This document shows, one piece after another, positions 8,547 to 17,295 of a stretch of 64,000 nt of DNA (the first letter of the stretch is position 1; every line of letters begins with the position of its first letter). The translations under genes were made by a program, and so were the position numbers. The stretch lies in assembly GCF_020215705.1 (NCBI RefSeq), contig NZ_JAIWNB010000007.1, positions 124,001-188,000 of the forward strand, in the 5' to 3' direction. The notes under the pieces were generated by a model that saw nothing but the letters and a program-made list of their open reading frames with translations, made no database searches and was not told the origin of the DNA. Origin of the DNA: Nonomuraea aurantiaca (GTDB lineage: Bacteria; Actinomycetota; Actinomycetes; Streptosporangiales; Streptosporangiaceae).

Positions 8547-8981
8547 TCAGATCGTGTCGAGGTGGGAGACGTTGGCCTGGTCTGTGGCGTCCGTGCTCGG
8601 CACACCGGCCAGCCAGGCGTCGAGGATCTCGTCGAGCACCACCTCCGACGTCAGCCGCAGACTCAGCGCCAGTACGTTGGCGTCGTTCCACTTGCGGGCC
8701 CCGTCTGCCGTGTAGGCGTCGACGCAGAGCGCCGCCCGTACACCCGGCACCTTGTTCGCCGCGATCGAGGCGCCCGTGCCGGTCCAGCAGCACACGACGG
8801 CCTGGTCGGCGCGTCCCTCGCTCACGTCGCGCGCGGCTAGTTCGGACGCCCATGCCCAGTCGTCGCGTTCCTCCGGGTTGAGCGCGCCGTGCGTGACCAC
8901 CTCGTGCCCGCGCGTGCGCAGCAGCTTCACGACGCGCTCGGCCACGCCGTCCAGGCTGTCGGTCGCCACCGAAATTCGCAT
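8547..8981 (-). CDS. RpiB/LacAB-family sugar-phosphate isomerase-like protein
   Basis: A 144-residue single-domain protein of the RpiB/LacA/LacB family. It begins MRISVATDSLDG and contains the signature GTGASIAANKVPGVRAAL, in which RpiB enzymes bind the sugar phosphate. The CCWTGTGAS segment holds the cysteine position used by many RpiB proteins as the base. It also has NDANVLALS, the usual later motif. The ATG at 8981 follows a strong GGGGAG site. It ends 75 bp before the deaminase-like gene on the same strand, so the two are probably co-transcribed. The exact pentose or hexose phosphate is unknown. Confidence 0.85.
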   Translation of the reverse strand: MRISVATDSLDGVAERVVKLLRTRGHEVVTHGALNPEERDDWAWASELAARDVSEGRADQAVVCCWTGTGASIAANKVPGVRAALCVDAYTADGARKWNDANVLALSLRLTSEVVLDEILDAWLAGVPSTDATDQANVSHLDTI

Positions 8982-9011
8982 GCTCGCTCCCCTTTCCGGA
9001 TATGTCGGGAC

Positions 9012-9127
9012 GGCACCCATGCCGCCGCCACGGCGCCTGTACCGCCGCGACCCACGGCACTTGGACCGCCGCGACCCACAGCGCCTGTGCCGCCCGCTAC
9101 TACGGCGCCGATGCCGTCGCCGCCACA
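9012..9127. repeat. 24-bp tandem repeats, about five units
   Basis: Units start near 9012 (shortened, 20 bp), 9032, 9056, 9080 and 9104. The core GCCGCCGCGACCCAC recurs, with a variable first half (GGCGCCTGT or GGCACTTGG). In one minus-strand frame the units spell an 8-residue VGRGGTGA-like repeat, but that frame overlaps the start of the RpiB-like gene and has no credible start. The units lie in the 400-bp gap between divergent genes (8981 and 9387). Confidence 0.75.
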
Positions 9128-9211
9128 GCAGGTATGCCCGCCACGAGCTTCGCCGCGCGCACCCGGATCGCGCAATCGAATGGCGCGCTCGGATGGCGCG
9201 CTCGGTTCGCC

Positions 9212-9338
9212 GGTTCGCGGACTTGAGTCGGTTCCCGTGACCCGTTCGCCGCCCCAAGTCGGTCCCCGTGGCCCGGTTCGCCGCCCCAAAACGGTCTCCA
9301 TAACCCGGTTCACAGTCCCGAGTCGGTCCTCGTAACGC
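9212..9338. repeat. 31-32-bp tandem repeats, four units
   Basis: Copies begin at 9212, 9243, 9275 and 9307. Each starts GGTTCGC-like and ends with a GTCGGT(T/C)C(C/T)CGT(G/A)ACC-like segment, with drift between copies. Together with the 24-bp array they fill nearly all of the gap between the RpiB-like gene and the DUF917 operon. Both operons would have their promoters here, so the repeats may bind a regulator or be slippage products. There is no CRISPR logic, because the units abut without spacers. Confidence 0.75.
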
Positions 9339-9386
9339 CGACCTGACTGGCGCAATGAGTGGCTATGTGCTTGGTTGTGTCGCCAT

Positions 9387-10466
9387 ATGACCATCGACAT
9401 CAGTGACATTCCCGCCCTCGCCCGGGGATGTGCCGTCCTGGGCACCGGAGGCGGAGGGGACGTGCGTACCGGGTCGCTGGCGGCGATCCGGGCGATCCAG
9501 ACGTACGGGCCGGTGCCGCTCATCGAGCTGGCGGACCTGCCCGCCGACGCGCTGGTCGTGCCGCTGTCCGGCATCGGCGCGCCGACCGTCAGCCACGAGA
9601 TGATCCACGGTGAGGACGAGCCCAAGCGGATCGCGGAGGAGATCGAGCGGATCTTCGGCCGCCCGCCCGCCGCGGTCATGTCGTCGGAGATCGGCGGGGC
9701 GAACGGTGTCGCGCCCGTCGCCTGGGCCGCCCAGCTCGGCCTGCCGCTGCTCGACGCCGACGGTATGGGGCGGGCGTTTCCCGAGGTGCAGATGGTGTCG
9801 ATGTACGTGGCGGGGCTGCCTGCCGACCTCGTCATCATGTCCGACATCGTGGGGAACATCGTGACCATCCGCCCCATCGACGGCCTCTGGTCCGAGCGTC
9901 TGGCGCGCGCCGTCTGCGTGGCGGCGGGCTCGCACGCGCTGATGGCCGACTACGTGCTCACCGCCGCACAGGCGCGCGGCGCGGTCATCGAGGGCACGGT
10001 CACCCGCGCGCTGGCCGTCGGCCGGGCCACCGAGGGCACGGCGGAGCCGCTGCGCGCCCTGGCGGAACGGCTCGGCGCGGCCCGGCTGATCACCGGCAAG
10101 CTGACGGACGTCGAACGGCGCACCACCGGCGGGTTCGTCAGGGGCACGGCCACGATCGAGGGCACCGGTGACGACCGGGGCCGCACGCTCACGCTGGAGC
10201 TCCAGAACGAGAACCTCGTCGCCCTCGAAAACGGCCGGCCCCGGGCCATGGTGCCCGACCTGATCACGGTGGTCGACACCGAGACGGCCGCCGCCGTACA
10301 GACCGAGGGTCTGCGCTACGGCCAGCGCGTCACGGTGCTCGCCTGGCCGTGCGACCCGCTCTGGCGGACGCCCAAGGGGCTGGAGACGGCGGGGCCGCGC
10401 GCGTTCGGCTACGACCTGGAGTACGTGCCGATCGAGGAACTGGTGAAGGGGGAACTGCGTGGCTGA
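9387..10466 (+). CDS. DUF917 / S-methyl-thiohydantoin desulfurase-family protein
   Basis: A 359-residue protein of the DUF917 family, renamed after S-methyl thiohydantoin desulfurase and regularly found with HyuA-type hydantoinases. Typical features are the glycine-rich N-terminus (ARGCAVLGTGGGGD), PLSGIGAPTVSHEMI, SSEIGGANGVAP, LLDADGMGRAFPEVQM and the later ELQNENLVAL. ATG 9387 is preferred to a TTG four codons upstream. It overlaps the next gene by 8 bp, which implies translational coupling. The likely role is processing of a hydantoin or thiohydantoin-like ring together with HyuA; the true substrate is not visible. Confidence 0.85.
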   Translation: MTIDISDIPALARGCAVLGTGGGGDVRTGSLAAIRAIQTYGPVPLIELADLPADALVVPLSGIGAPTVSHEMIHGEDEPKRIAEEIERIFGRPPAAVMSSEIGGANGVAPVAWAAQLGLPLLDADGMGRAFPEVQMVSMYVAGLPADLVIMSDIVGNIVTIRPIDGLWSERLARAVCVAAGSHALMADYVLTAAQARGAVIEGTVTRALAVGRATEGTAEPLRALAERLGAARLITGKLTDVERRTTGGFVRGTATIEGTGDDRGRTLTLELQNENLVALENGRPRAMVPDLITVVDTETAAAVQTEGLRYGQRVTVLAWPCDPLWRTPKGLETAGPRAFGYDLEYVPIEELVKGELRG

Positions 10467-12090
10467 GGGCGCGTTACGGATCGGGATCGACGTCGGCGGC
10501 ACGAACACGGACGCCGTCGTGCTGGACGCCGCCGACCGGGTGGTGGCGAAGGCCAAGCGGCCGACGACGCCGGACGTGACCGAAGGGTTACAGGCGGCCC
10601 TGGACGCGGTGCTGGCCGACGTGACCGCGTGGGAGCGGATCACCCGGGTCATGCTGGGCACCACGCACGCGACCAACGCGATCCTGGAGCGCAGGAACCT
10701 CGGCCGGGTGGCCGTGCTCCGGCTCGGCGCGCCCGCCACCACCGCCGTGCCGCCGCTCTCCGACTGGCCGGACGACCTGCGCAAGGCCGTGTCCGCCGGT
10801 GAAGTCATCGTGCCTGGCGGTCACTACGTCGACGGCCGCGAGATCGGCCCGCTCGACCTCGGCGCGATCCGCCGGTTCCTGGACGGCGTGCGGGCCGACG
10901 CCGTGGCGGTGACCGGGGTGTTCAGCCCGGCCAGCGCCGACCACGAGCGGGCGGTCGAGGAGCTGGTCCGGGACGAGTACGGGCTGCCCGTCTCGGTGAG
11001 CCATGAGATCGGCTCACTCGGGCTGCTGGAGCGGGAGAACGCGGCCGTGCTCAACGCCGCCCTGTACGGGGTGGCGGCGCAGGTGACCGAGGCCCTGGTG
11101 GCGGCGCTGGCCGAACGGGGGCTGGGGGCGCGGCCGTACCTCGCCCAGAACGACGGCACGCTCATGACAGTGGCGCACGCCGCGCGGCTGCCGGTGTCCA
11201 CGATCGGCTCCGGACCGGCGAACTCGCTGCGCGGGGCGGCGTTCCTGTCGGGGGTACGCGACGCGATCGTGGCCGACGTGGGCGGCACCTCCACGGACCT
11301 GGGCGTGCTCGTCGGCGGCTTCCCGAGGGAGTCGGCGGCGGCGGTGGAGATCGGCGGGGTGCTGACGAACTTCCGGATGCCGGACATCCTGGCCATCGCC
11401 CTAGGCGGCGGCACGGTCGTGAGGTCGGGCGGTACCGGCGTGCGGGTGGGGCCGGACTCAGTGGGGTACCGGATCGCGGAGGAGGCGCTGGTCTTCGGCG
11501 GCGCCACGTCGACGGTCACCGACGCCGCCGTGGCGGGTGGCCGCGTCCCGGCGAACGCGGCCGACTGGCGCGAACGACTGGAAGCCGCCGCCCGCGCGGC
11601 GCGGGCGGGCGAGGCCGCGAAGCCCGCGGGAACGGCGCCGTACGGCGCGGGCGACATGTCGGAAACATTCAGCGACACTCTGCAAAGCGCGCTGGCCGTC
11701 GCCGACGCCATGGTGATCGACGCCGTGGACCGGATGGCGCTCGGCCGGGCCGACCGTCCGCTGGTGGCGGTGGGTGGCGGCGCGTTCCTGCTGCCCGCCG
11801 AGATCCCCGGTGTGAGCGGCGTCATCCGTCCCGAGCACGCCGAGGTGGCCAACGCGGTCGGTGCGGCCATCGCCCTCGCGAGCGGCAGAGTCGATACGAT
11901 CTCGCCTGCGGGCGAAAGCCGGGCAAAGGCGATCGAAAGAGTCAAAGAGGAGGCGGCGGCTCGTGCCGTGGCGGCGGGTGCGGACCCGGCCAGGGTGGAG
12001 ATCGTCGACCTGCTCGAGGTGCCGCTGAGCTACCTCTCAGAACCCGCGGTGCGGGTACACGTCAAAGCCGCCGGACCTCTGTCCCGGTGA
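10459..12090 (+). CDS. Hydantoinase/oxoprolinase HyuA-type subunit
   Basis: A 543-residue ASKHA-fold ATPase-like protein. It has the N-terminal phosphate motif IGIDVGGTNTDAVVL, the hydantoinase_A core TTHATNAIL, a second phosphate loop VADVGGTSTDLGVLVGG, and an adenosine-type motif LVAVGGGAFLLP. HyuA and oxoprolinase A open five-membered cyclic amides using ATP. No HyuB-type subunit follows, which fits the DUF917-HyuA pairs seen without HyuB. The GTG start at 10459 lies inside the end of the DUF917 gene. The ABC importer begins only about 23 bp after the stop, so the enzymes and transporter form one operon. Confidence 0.88.
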   Translation: MAEGALRIGIDVGGTNTDAVVLDAADRVVAKAKRPTTPDVTEGLQAALDAVLADVTAWERITRVMLGTTHATNAILERRNLGRVAVLRLGAPATTAVPPLSDWPDDLRKAVSAGEVIVPGGHYVDGREIGPLDLGAIRRFLDGVRADAVAVTGVFSPASADHERAVEELVRDEYGLPVSVSHEIGSLGLLERENAAVLNAALYGVAAQVTEALVAALAERGLGARPYLAQNDGTLMTVAHAARLPVSTIGSGPANSLRGAAFLSGVRDAIVADVGGTSTDLGVLVGGFPRESAAAVEIGGVLTNFRMPDILAIALGGGTVVRSGGTGVRVGPDSVGYRIAEEALVFGGATSTVTDAAVAGGRVPANAADWRERLEAAARAARAGEAAKPAGTAPYGAGDMSETFSDTLQSALAVADAMVIDAVDRMALGRADRPLVAVGGGAFLLPAEIPGVSGVIRPEHAEVANAVGAAIALASGRVDTISPAGESRAKAIERVKEEAAARAVAAGADPARVEIVDLLEVPLSYLSEPAVRVHVKAAGPLSR

Positions 12091-12113
12091 CAGATCGAAA
12101 GGACTCCCCACCC

Positions 12114-13733
12114 ATGCGCTGGCACAAGCGTCTGCTCGTCGCCGGGGTCGCCGGGGCCGTGGCCATGACCGCAACCGCGTGCGCGGGCGGCCAGGTGCGC
12201 GGTGCTGATCGGACCCCGAAGCCGAGCGCCACGACGAGCGAGTCCGCCGCCGCGGCCACCAAGGCCAACGACGCCACTTTCGTCTACGCGCCCAACCTCG
12301 ACGTGGTCACGGACTGGGACCCGGCGACCTCGTACTCCAACGAGATCATCGCCATGTCCAACATCTACGAGGGCCTGACCAGGTACAACACCCAGTCGCA
12401 GAAGCCCGAGCCGCGGCTGGCCACCGAGTGGACGTCGGCCGACGGCGGCAAGCAGTGGACGTTCAAGCTGCGCCAGGGCGTGAAGTTCCACACCGGCGCG
12501 CCCATGGACGCCGGGGCGGCCAAGAAGGCCATCGAGCGCACGATCAAGATGAACGCCGGCGCCGCCTATATCTGGGGCTCGGTCAAGACGATCGAGACGC
12601 CCGACCCGGCGACACTGACGTTCACGCTCAAGTACGCGGCACCGCTGGACCTGATCGCCTCCTCCGGCTACGCCGCCTACATCTATGACACGGCCGCCGC
12701 CGACAAGCTCAAGGACGGCAAGACCGACGCCGGCACCGGCCCGTACACCATCGACACCTGGCAGAAGGGCAAGGAGACCGAGCTCACGCTGAAGGCGTAC
12801 GAGGACTACTGGGGCGGCTGGAAGCCCGAGCAGTACAAGAAGATCGCCTTCCGGGTCACCCCCGAGATCACCACCGCCTGGCAGCTGCTGCAGAAGGGGG
12901 AGGTGAACTTCGTCGAGCGCCTCAACCCGCAGCTCTTCGAGAAGGCGGGCGCGACCCAGGGCGTGCAGACCTCGCAGACGCCGTCCTTCCAGAACCTCCT
13001 GCTGCTGTTCAACACCGCCACCGGCCCGATGAAGGACGTCAGGATCCGGCAGGCGCTCCAGCTCGCGCTCGACTACGACGGCCTCGTGGCGGCGCTGAAG
13101 GGCGCGGGCAAGAAGAGCACCGGCCTGGTGCCGCAGGGCCTCATCGGCTACACCGCCAACCTGGAACCCAAGCAGGACCTGCCCAAGGCGCAGGAGCTGC
13201 TGGCCGAGGCGGGTTACGGCCGCGACCTGCCCGAGCTGAAGCTGAAGATGACCTACGCCCAGGGCGACGAGGACCAGAAGCTCCTGGTGACGCTGCTCAG
13301 CTCGGCGCTGAAGGAGCTCAACGTGAGCCTGGAGGCCAAGCCGATGGCCTGGAACGCGCAGTGGGACCAGGGCAAGAAGCAGGGCCAGGACATCTTCGTC
13401 ATGTACTGGTATCCCGACTACGCCGACGCCTACTCGTGGTTCCTCAACGTGTTCAGGAGCGCGGACAAGCCGCAGTTCAACCTCTCCTACCTGAAGAACA
13501 CCGAGATCGACAAGGAGATCGACGCGCTGCCGCAGCTCACGGCCACCGACAAGTTCGCCGCCGAGCAGTCGTACGCGACCATCCAGAAGCAGATCATCCA
13601 GGACCAGGCCGCGGTGGCGGTGCCGTACGTGCAGACCTACCAGCGCGCGCTGACGGCGGACGTGCAGGGGTACGTCGACAACCCGGCTTATCCCAACGTG
13701 GTCTTCTTCTACGATCTCAAGCCCGCAAGCTGA
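12114..13733 (+). CDS. ABC importer lipoprotein, peptide/nickel family 5 solute-binding protein
   Basis: A 539-residue extracytoplasmic binding protein. It has an N-terminal signal with a weak lipobox (MTATAC), so the cysteine is likely lipidated. A family 5 (DppA/OppA-like) fold follows, with PRLATEWTSADGGKQWTFKL and GVKFHTGAPMDA. ATG 12114 with an AAAGGA site is chosen over GTG 12087, which would overlap the HyuA stop. It captures the substrate for the permeases and ATPases encoded directly downstream. A protein closely similar along its whole length is encoded at 21688-23250. Confidence 0.92.
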   Translation: MRWHKRLLVAGVAGAVAMTATACAGGQVRGADRTPKPSATTSESAAAATKANDATFVYAPNLDVVTDWDPATSYSNEIIAMSNIYEGLTRYNTQSQKPEPRLATEWTSADGGKQWTFKLRQGVKFHTGAPMDAGAAKKAIERTIKMNAGAAYIWGSVKTIETPDPATLTFTLKYAAPLDLIASSGYAAYIYDTAAADKLKDGKTDAGTGPYTIDTWQKGKETELTLKAYEDYWGGWKPEQYKKIAFRVTPEITTAWQLLQKGEVNFVERLNPQLFEKAGATQGVQTSQTPSFQNLLLLFNTATGPMKDVRIRQALQLALDYDGLVAALKGAGKKSTGLVPQGLIGYTANLEPKQDLPKAQELLAEAGYGRDLPELKLKMTYAQGDEDQKLLVTLLSSALKELNVSLEAKPMAWNAQWDQGKKQGQDIFVMYWYPDYADAYSWFLNVFRSADKPQFNLSYLKNTEIDKEIDALPQLTATDKFAAEQSYATIQKQIIQDQAAVAVPYVQTYQRALTADVQGYVDNPAYPNVVFFYDLKPAS

Positions 13734-13736
13734 CCC

Positions 13737-14753
13737 GTGCCGCGCTATCTGGCCCGCCGCCTCGGCCAGGCCGTCCTGGTCGTGGCCGGGGTGGTCGTGC
13801 TGACGTTCGCCATCATGCGGCTGGTGCCCGGCGATCCGGCCGTCGCGTTCGCCGGGCCGAAGGCGACGGCCGAGGAGCTCGCCGCGGCCCGGCTGCGGTT
13901 CGGGCTGGACGACGCGATCCCTGTGCAGCTCTGGAACTACGTCAGGGACCTGGTCACGGGAGACTGGGGCATCAGCCTGCGGACCCGGCAGCCGGTCCGC
14001 GAGGACCTGCTGCTCGCCTTCCCCGCCTCGCTGGAGCTGGTCGGTGCGGCGCTGCTCATCGCGATCGCGGTGGGCATCCCGGTCGGCGTGCTCGCCGCCC
14101 GCTATAAGACGAAATTTCCGGACTTTGGGGTGCGGGTCGCGAGCATGCTGGCCGTCTCGGTGCCGGTGTTCTGGCTGGCCCTGGCCCTGCAGACGGTGTT
14201 CGCCAGCAACCTCGGCTGGTTCCCGGTCGCCGGAGAGTACGACTCCGTGCTCGACACCACCAGCCCCCTGACGCTCTGGACCAACATCACCGTCGTCGAC
14301 GCGCTCATCACCGGCAACTGGCCCATCTTCACCAGCACGCTCGAACACCTGGTGCTGCCCGCGCTGGTCGTGGCCGCCTACCCGGCGGGCGTGATCGCGC
14401 AGATGACCAGGGCGGCGCTCATCGAGGAGTCCGGGCAGGACCACGCCCGGCTGGAGCGGGCGCTCGGCTTCGGGGAGACGTCGATCCTGACCAGGTTCGC
14501 GCTGCGGCCCGCGCTGAACCCGGTGCTGTCCCTGATCGCCCTGGTCTTCGCGTACGCGATCGTGAACGGCTTCCTGGTCGAGGCGGTGTTCAACTGGCCG
14601 GGGCTGGGCCGGTACGCCGTCGAGTCGATCCACAGCCTCGACACCCCGGCCATCGCGGGCGTCACGCTGCTGGTCGCGATGGTCTATGTGCTGGCCAACC
14701 TCGTCGTGGACCTCCTCCAGGGCGTGGTCGATCCGAGGGCGAGGGCCCGATGA
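13737..14753 (+). CDS. DppB-type ABC importer permease
   Basis: A 338-residue inner-membrane permease. The first span is RRLGQAVLVVAGVVVLTFAI, followed by the family-typical LVPGDPAVAF, four to five further spans and the cytoplasmic EAA-like loop (DHARLERALGFGETSILTRF) that contacts the ATPase. The GTG start lies three bases after the binding-protein stop. It forms the channel with the DppC-type permease downstream. Confidence 0.9.
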   Translation: MPRYLARRLGQAVLVVAGVVVLTFAIMRLVPGDPAVAFAGPKATAEELAAARLRFGLDDAIPVQLWNYVRDLVTGDWGISLRTRQPVREDLLLAFPASLELVGAALLIAIAVGIPVGVLAARYKTKFPDFGVRVASMLAVSVPVFWLALALQTVFASNLGWFPVAGEYDSVLDTTSPLTLWTNITVVDALITGNWPIFTSTLEHLVLPALVVAAYPAGVIAQMTRAALIEESGQDHARLERALGFGETSILTRFALRPALNPVLSLIALVFAYAIVNGFLVEAVFNWPGLGRYAVESIHSLDTPAIAGVTLLVAMVYVLANLVVDLLQGVVDPRARAR

Positions 14754-15616
14754 CGCAGACGCGGGTGGCCGAGGAGCCGGTGCGGTTGCGCCGTACGCTG
14801 CCGAAGATCACCGACCGGTTCGCCGCCGCCGGGGCGGTGCTCATCGTGCTCGTCCTGCTGGCCACGATCCTGGCCCCGTGGCTCGCGCCGTACCCCGTGG
14901 ACCGGCTCGCTCCCGTCGACGCGCTGCTCCCGCCGAGCGGCGCGCACTGGTTCGGGACCGACAAGGTCGGGCGGGACGTGCTCACGCGGGTCCTGTACGG
15001 CGGGCGGACCTCCCTGACCATCGCCGTGGCGGTGCTGGCGATGTCGGCGGCCGTGGGCGTCACGCTGGGCGTGGTGGCGGGCTACGCCGGCGGCTGGGTG
15101 CGGGATACGATCATGCGCGTCACCGACGTCTTCCTGGCCTTCCCCGCGCTGCTGCTCTCGCTGGCACTGGCCGTGGTGCTGCAGCCCAGCGTGACGACCG
15201 CGATCGTGGCCATCGCGGCGACCTGGTGGCCCTGGTACGCCCGGCTGTCCGCCTCCGTGGCGGCCTCCATCTCGACGCGTGGCTACGTGGACGCCGCCCG
15301 CTGCCTGGGCGTGCCCGCGCCCATGATCGTCCTGAGGCACGTCCTGCCGAACTCGCTCACCCCCGTCCTGGTCCAGATCTCCCTCGACGCGGGCGGGGTG
15401 ATCCTCACCGCCGCCGCGCTGTCGTACCTGGGGCTCGGCGCGCAGGAGCCGACGGCGGAGTGGGGGCTGATGGTGGAGCAGGGACAGACGCTGTTCACCA
15501 CGAACTGGTGGGTCGTGACCTTTCCCGGGCTGGCGATCCTGGTGACGGCGTTCGCCTTCAACGTGCTGGGGGAAGGGCTGCGCAACGCCCTGGACCCCCG
15601 AAGGGTCGTCAAGTGA
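14750..15616 (+). CDS. DppC-type ABC importer permease
   Basis: A 288-residue permease whose start overlaps the previous stop by four bases (ATGA). It has the N-terminal span AAGAVLIVLVLLATILAPWL, the DppC signature HWFGTDKVGRDVLTRVLYG, and the coupling loop YVDAARCLGVPAPMIVLRHVLPN. It pairs with the upstream DppB-type subunit in the dipeptide-type importer of the hydantoinase operon. Confidence 0.9.
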   Translation: MTQTRVAEEPVRLRRTLPKITDRFAAAGAVLIVLVLLATILAPWLAPYPVDRLAPVDALLPPSGAHWFGTDKVGRDVLTRVLYGGRTSLTIAVAVLAMSAAVGVTLGVVAGYAGGWVRDTIMRVTDVFLAFPALLLSLALAVVLQPSVTTAIVAIAATWWPWYARLSASVAASISTRGYVDAARCLGVPAPMIVLRHVLPNSLTPVLVQISLDAGGVILTAAALSYLGLGAQEPTAEWGLMVEQGQTLFTTNWWVVTFPGLAILVTAFAFNVLGEGLRNALDPRRVVK

Positions 15617-16395
15617 TCGAGGTCAGGGATCTTCAGGTGCGGTACGGCGAGCGGGTGGTCGCGAGCGTGCCGGAGCTGGACGTGCATGCGGGGGAGTGCG
15701 TGGCGATCGTGGGGGAGAGCGGGTCGGGCAAGTCGACCACGCTGCTCGCACTGCTGGGCCTCACCGAGGGCGCCCACGTGTCCGGAAATATCCGGGTCTG
15801 TGGGGTGGAGGTGCTCCAGGCACCGGAACGGCGGCTCCGCGAGATCAGGGGCGCCAGGGTGGCCCTCGTGATGCAGTCACCCCAGGCCGCGCTCAGCCCC
15901 ACGACCCGCCTGGGCACCCTGATGCGCCGTGCGCTGAAACTGCACGGTCGCGGCGAGCAGGCGGCCCAGCGCGGGACCGTGCAAGGGGATGGGCGGGGGA
16001 AGGTGCGGCGGATCATGGTGGAGGCCGTAGAGGCGGTCATGCTCGATCCGGGGATCCTGCGCCGCTATCCGCACGAGATCTCCGGCGGCCAGGCGCAGCG
16101 GTTCGCGATCGCGCTGGCCATCGCGCTCGGCGCCGAGGTGATCCTGGCCGACGAGCCCACCAGCGCGCTCGACGTCACCGTGCAGGCCGAGGTCGTCGGC
16201 GTGCTGCGGCGGCTGCGCGCGGAGCGCGGCCTGGCCCTGCTGCTCGTCTCCCACGACCTGGCCCTGGTCTCCACGATCGCCGACCGGGTGCTGGTCATGA
16301 AGGACGGCGCGGTCGTGGAGAGCGGCCCGGCCGGCGAGGTGCTCGCCGAGCCGTCCCACCCGTACACCCGTGAGCTGCTGGAGGCGCTGCCGTGA
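15613..16395 (+). CDS. DppD-type ABC importer ATPase
   Basis: A 260-residue ATP-binding subunit starting at GTG 15613, overlapping the DppC stop by four bases. Walker A is GESGSGKSTTLLALLG, the Q-loop is VMQSPQAALSP, the signature is EISGGQAQRFAIALAIA, Walker B is VILADEPTSALDV and the switch His is in LLLVSHDL. It is slightly shorter than usual for DppD because the C-terminal oligopeptide-type cysteine region is missing; its partner DppF carries one. Confidence 0.9.
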   Translation: MIEVRDLQVRYGERVVASVPELDVHAGECVAIVGESGSGKSTTLLALLGLTEGAHVSGNIRVCGVEVLQAPERRLREIRGARVALVMQSPQAALSPTTRLGTLMRRALKLHGRGEQAAQRGTVQGDGRGKVRRIMVEAVEAVMLDPGILRRYPHEISGGQAQRFAIALAIALGAEVILADEPTSALDVTVQAEVVGVLRRLRAERGLALLLVSHDLALVSTIADRVLVMKDGAVVESGPAGEVLAEPSHPYTRELLEALP

Positions 16396-17261
16396 CGATG
16401 CTCAGGGCGGAGGGGGTGACGCTCGGGTACGGCCGGACGCCCGTCGTGCACGACGTCACGCTCGACCTCACTGACGGCGGCGTCGGCCTGATCGGGGAGA
16501 GCGGCTCGGGCAAGACCACGCTGGCGCGGGCCTTCCTGGGCCTGCTAACCCCCACATCCGGAAATATCTGGTACGGCCAGCAAACCCTGAAAAAAGCTGA
16601 CATGAGGGCGTTTCGCAGAGACGTCCAACCGGTCTTCCAGGCCGAAGCCCTCGACCCCAGGATGCGCGTCGGCGCCTCCATAGCCGAGGCCCTGCCCAGA
16701 AGCGCCAGGTACCGCGTCCCCGAGCTCCTGGACCAGGTCGGCCTCTCCCCGGACCTGGCCACCAGGCGTCCGCACCAGCTCTCGGGCGGCCAGCGCCAGC
16801 GCGTGGTCATCGCCAGGGCGCTCGCGGTCGGCCCACGGCTGCTCATCCTCGACGAGCCCACCAGCGCGCTCGACGTGACCGTCCAGGCCAGGATCCTCGA
16901 CCTGCTGGCCGGCCTGGACACCGAACATCTGCTCATCACCCACAACCTGGCCGTGGTCGGCCGGCTCTGCCGCACCTCGCACGTGCTGTTCGCGGGCCGC
17001 GTGGTGGAGTCGGGCCCGACGGCCGACATTCTGGCCAGGCCCGCTCACCCGTACACGCTGGCGCTGCGTGACGCCGTACCGAAGCTCGGGGGAGAGCCGC
17101 CCGTGGCCAGGGGCAGGACGGAGGCGCGGCCGGCGGAGACGGGCTGCGCGTTCCGGCTGCGCTGCCCGCTGGCCGCGCCGGAGTGCGCGACGGCGCCCGC
17201 CCTCAAAGAGGTCGAGGGCCGCCAGGTGGCCTGCCACCGCGCCGAAGACGTGCTGGGCTGA
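16392..17261 (+). CDS. DppF-type ABC importer ATPase
   Basis: A 289-residue ATPase overlapping the DppD stop by four bases (GTGA). Walker A is GESGSGKTTLARAFLG, the Q-loop VQPVFQAEALDPRMR, the signature LSGGQRQRVVIARALA, Walker B LLILDEPTSALDV and the switch His LITHNLAVV. The C-terminal oligopeptide/dipeptide domain ends with cysteines (CAFRLRCPLAAPECA), typical of the family. It is the last gene of the hydantoinase-importer operon. Confidence 0.9.
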   Translation: MTMLRAEGVTLGYGRTPVVHDVTLDLTDGGVGLIGESGSGKTTLARAFLGLLTPTSGNIWYGQQTLKKADMRAFRRDVQPVFQAEALDPRMRVGASIAEALPRSARYRVPELLDQVGLSPDLATRRPHQLSGGQRQRVVIARALAVGPRLLILDEPTSALDVTVQARILDLLAGLDTEHLLITHNLAVVGRLCRTSHVLFAGRVVESGPTADILARPAHPYTLALRDAVPKLGGEPPVARGRTEARPAETGCAFRLRCPLAAPECATAPALKEVEGRQVACHRAEDVLG

Positions 17262-17295
17262 GCACGCTCACCCAGCTGGGACGGGCTGAGGGCGC

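Noticed and set aside
5277..8840. A 1187-codon open frame on the plus strand opposite tex and the deaminase-like gene
   Set aside because: It is the mirror of well-recognised minus-strand genes. The product is Arg/Gly/His/Gln-rich with no domain, and such antisense frames are expected at this GC content.
9012..9338. CRISPR array
   Set aside because: Units are directly adjacent with no unique spacers, unit lengths differ (24 and 31-32 bp), and no cas gene is present.
12030..14633. An 867-codon minus-strand frame opposite the binding protein and permease
   Set aside because: Composition is low-complexity (Arg, Gly, Gln, His), and the plus-strand genes have full family signatures.
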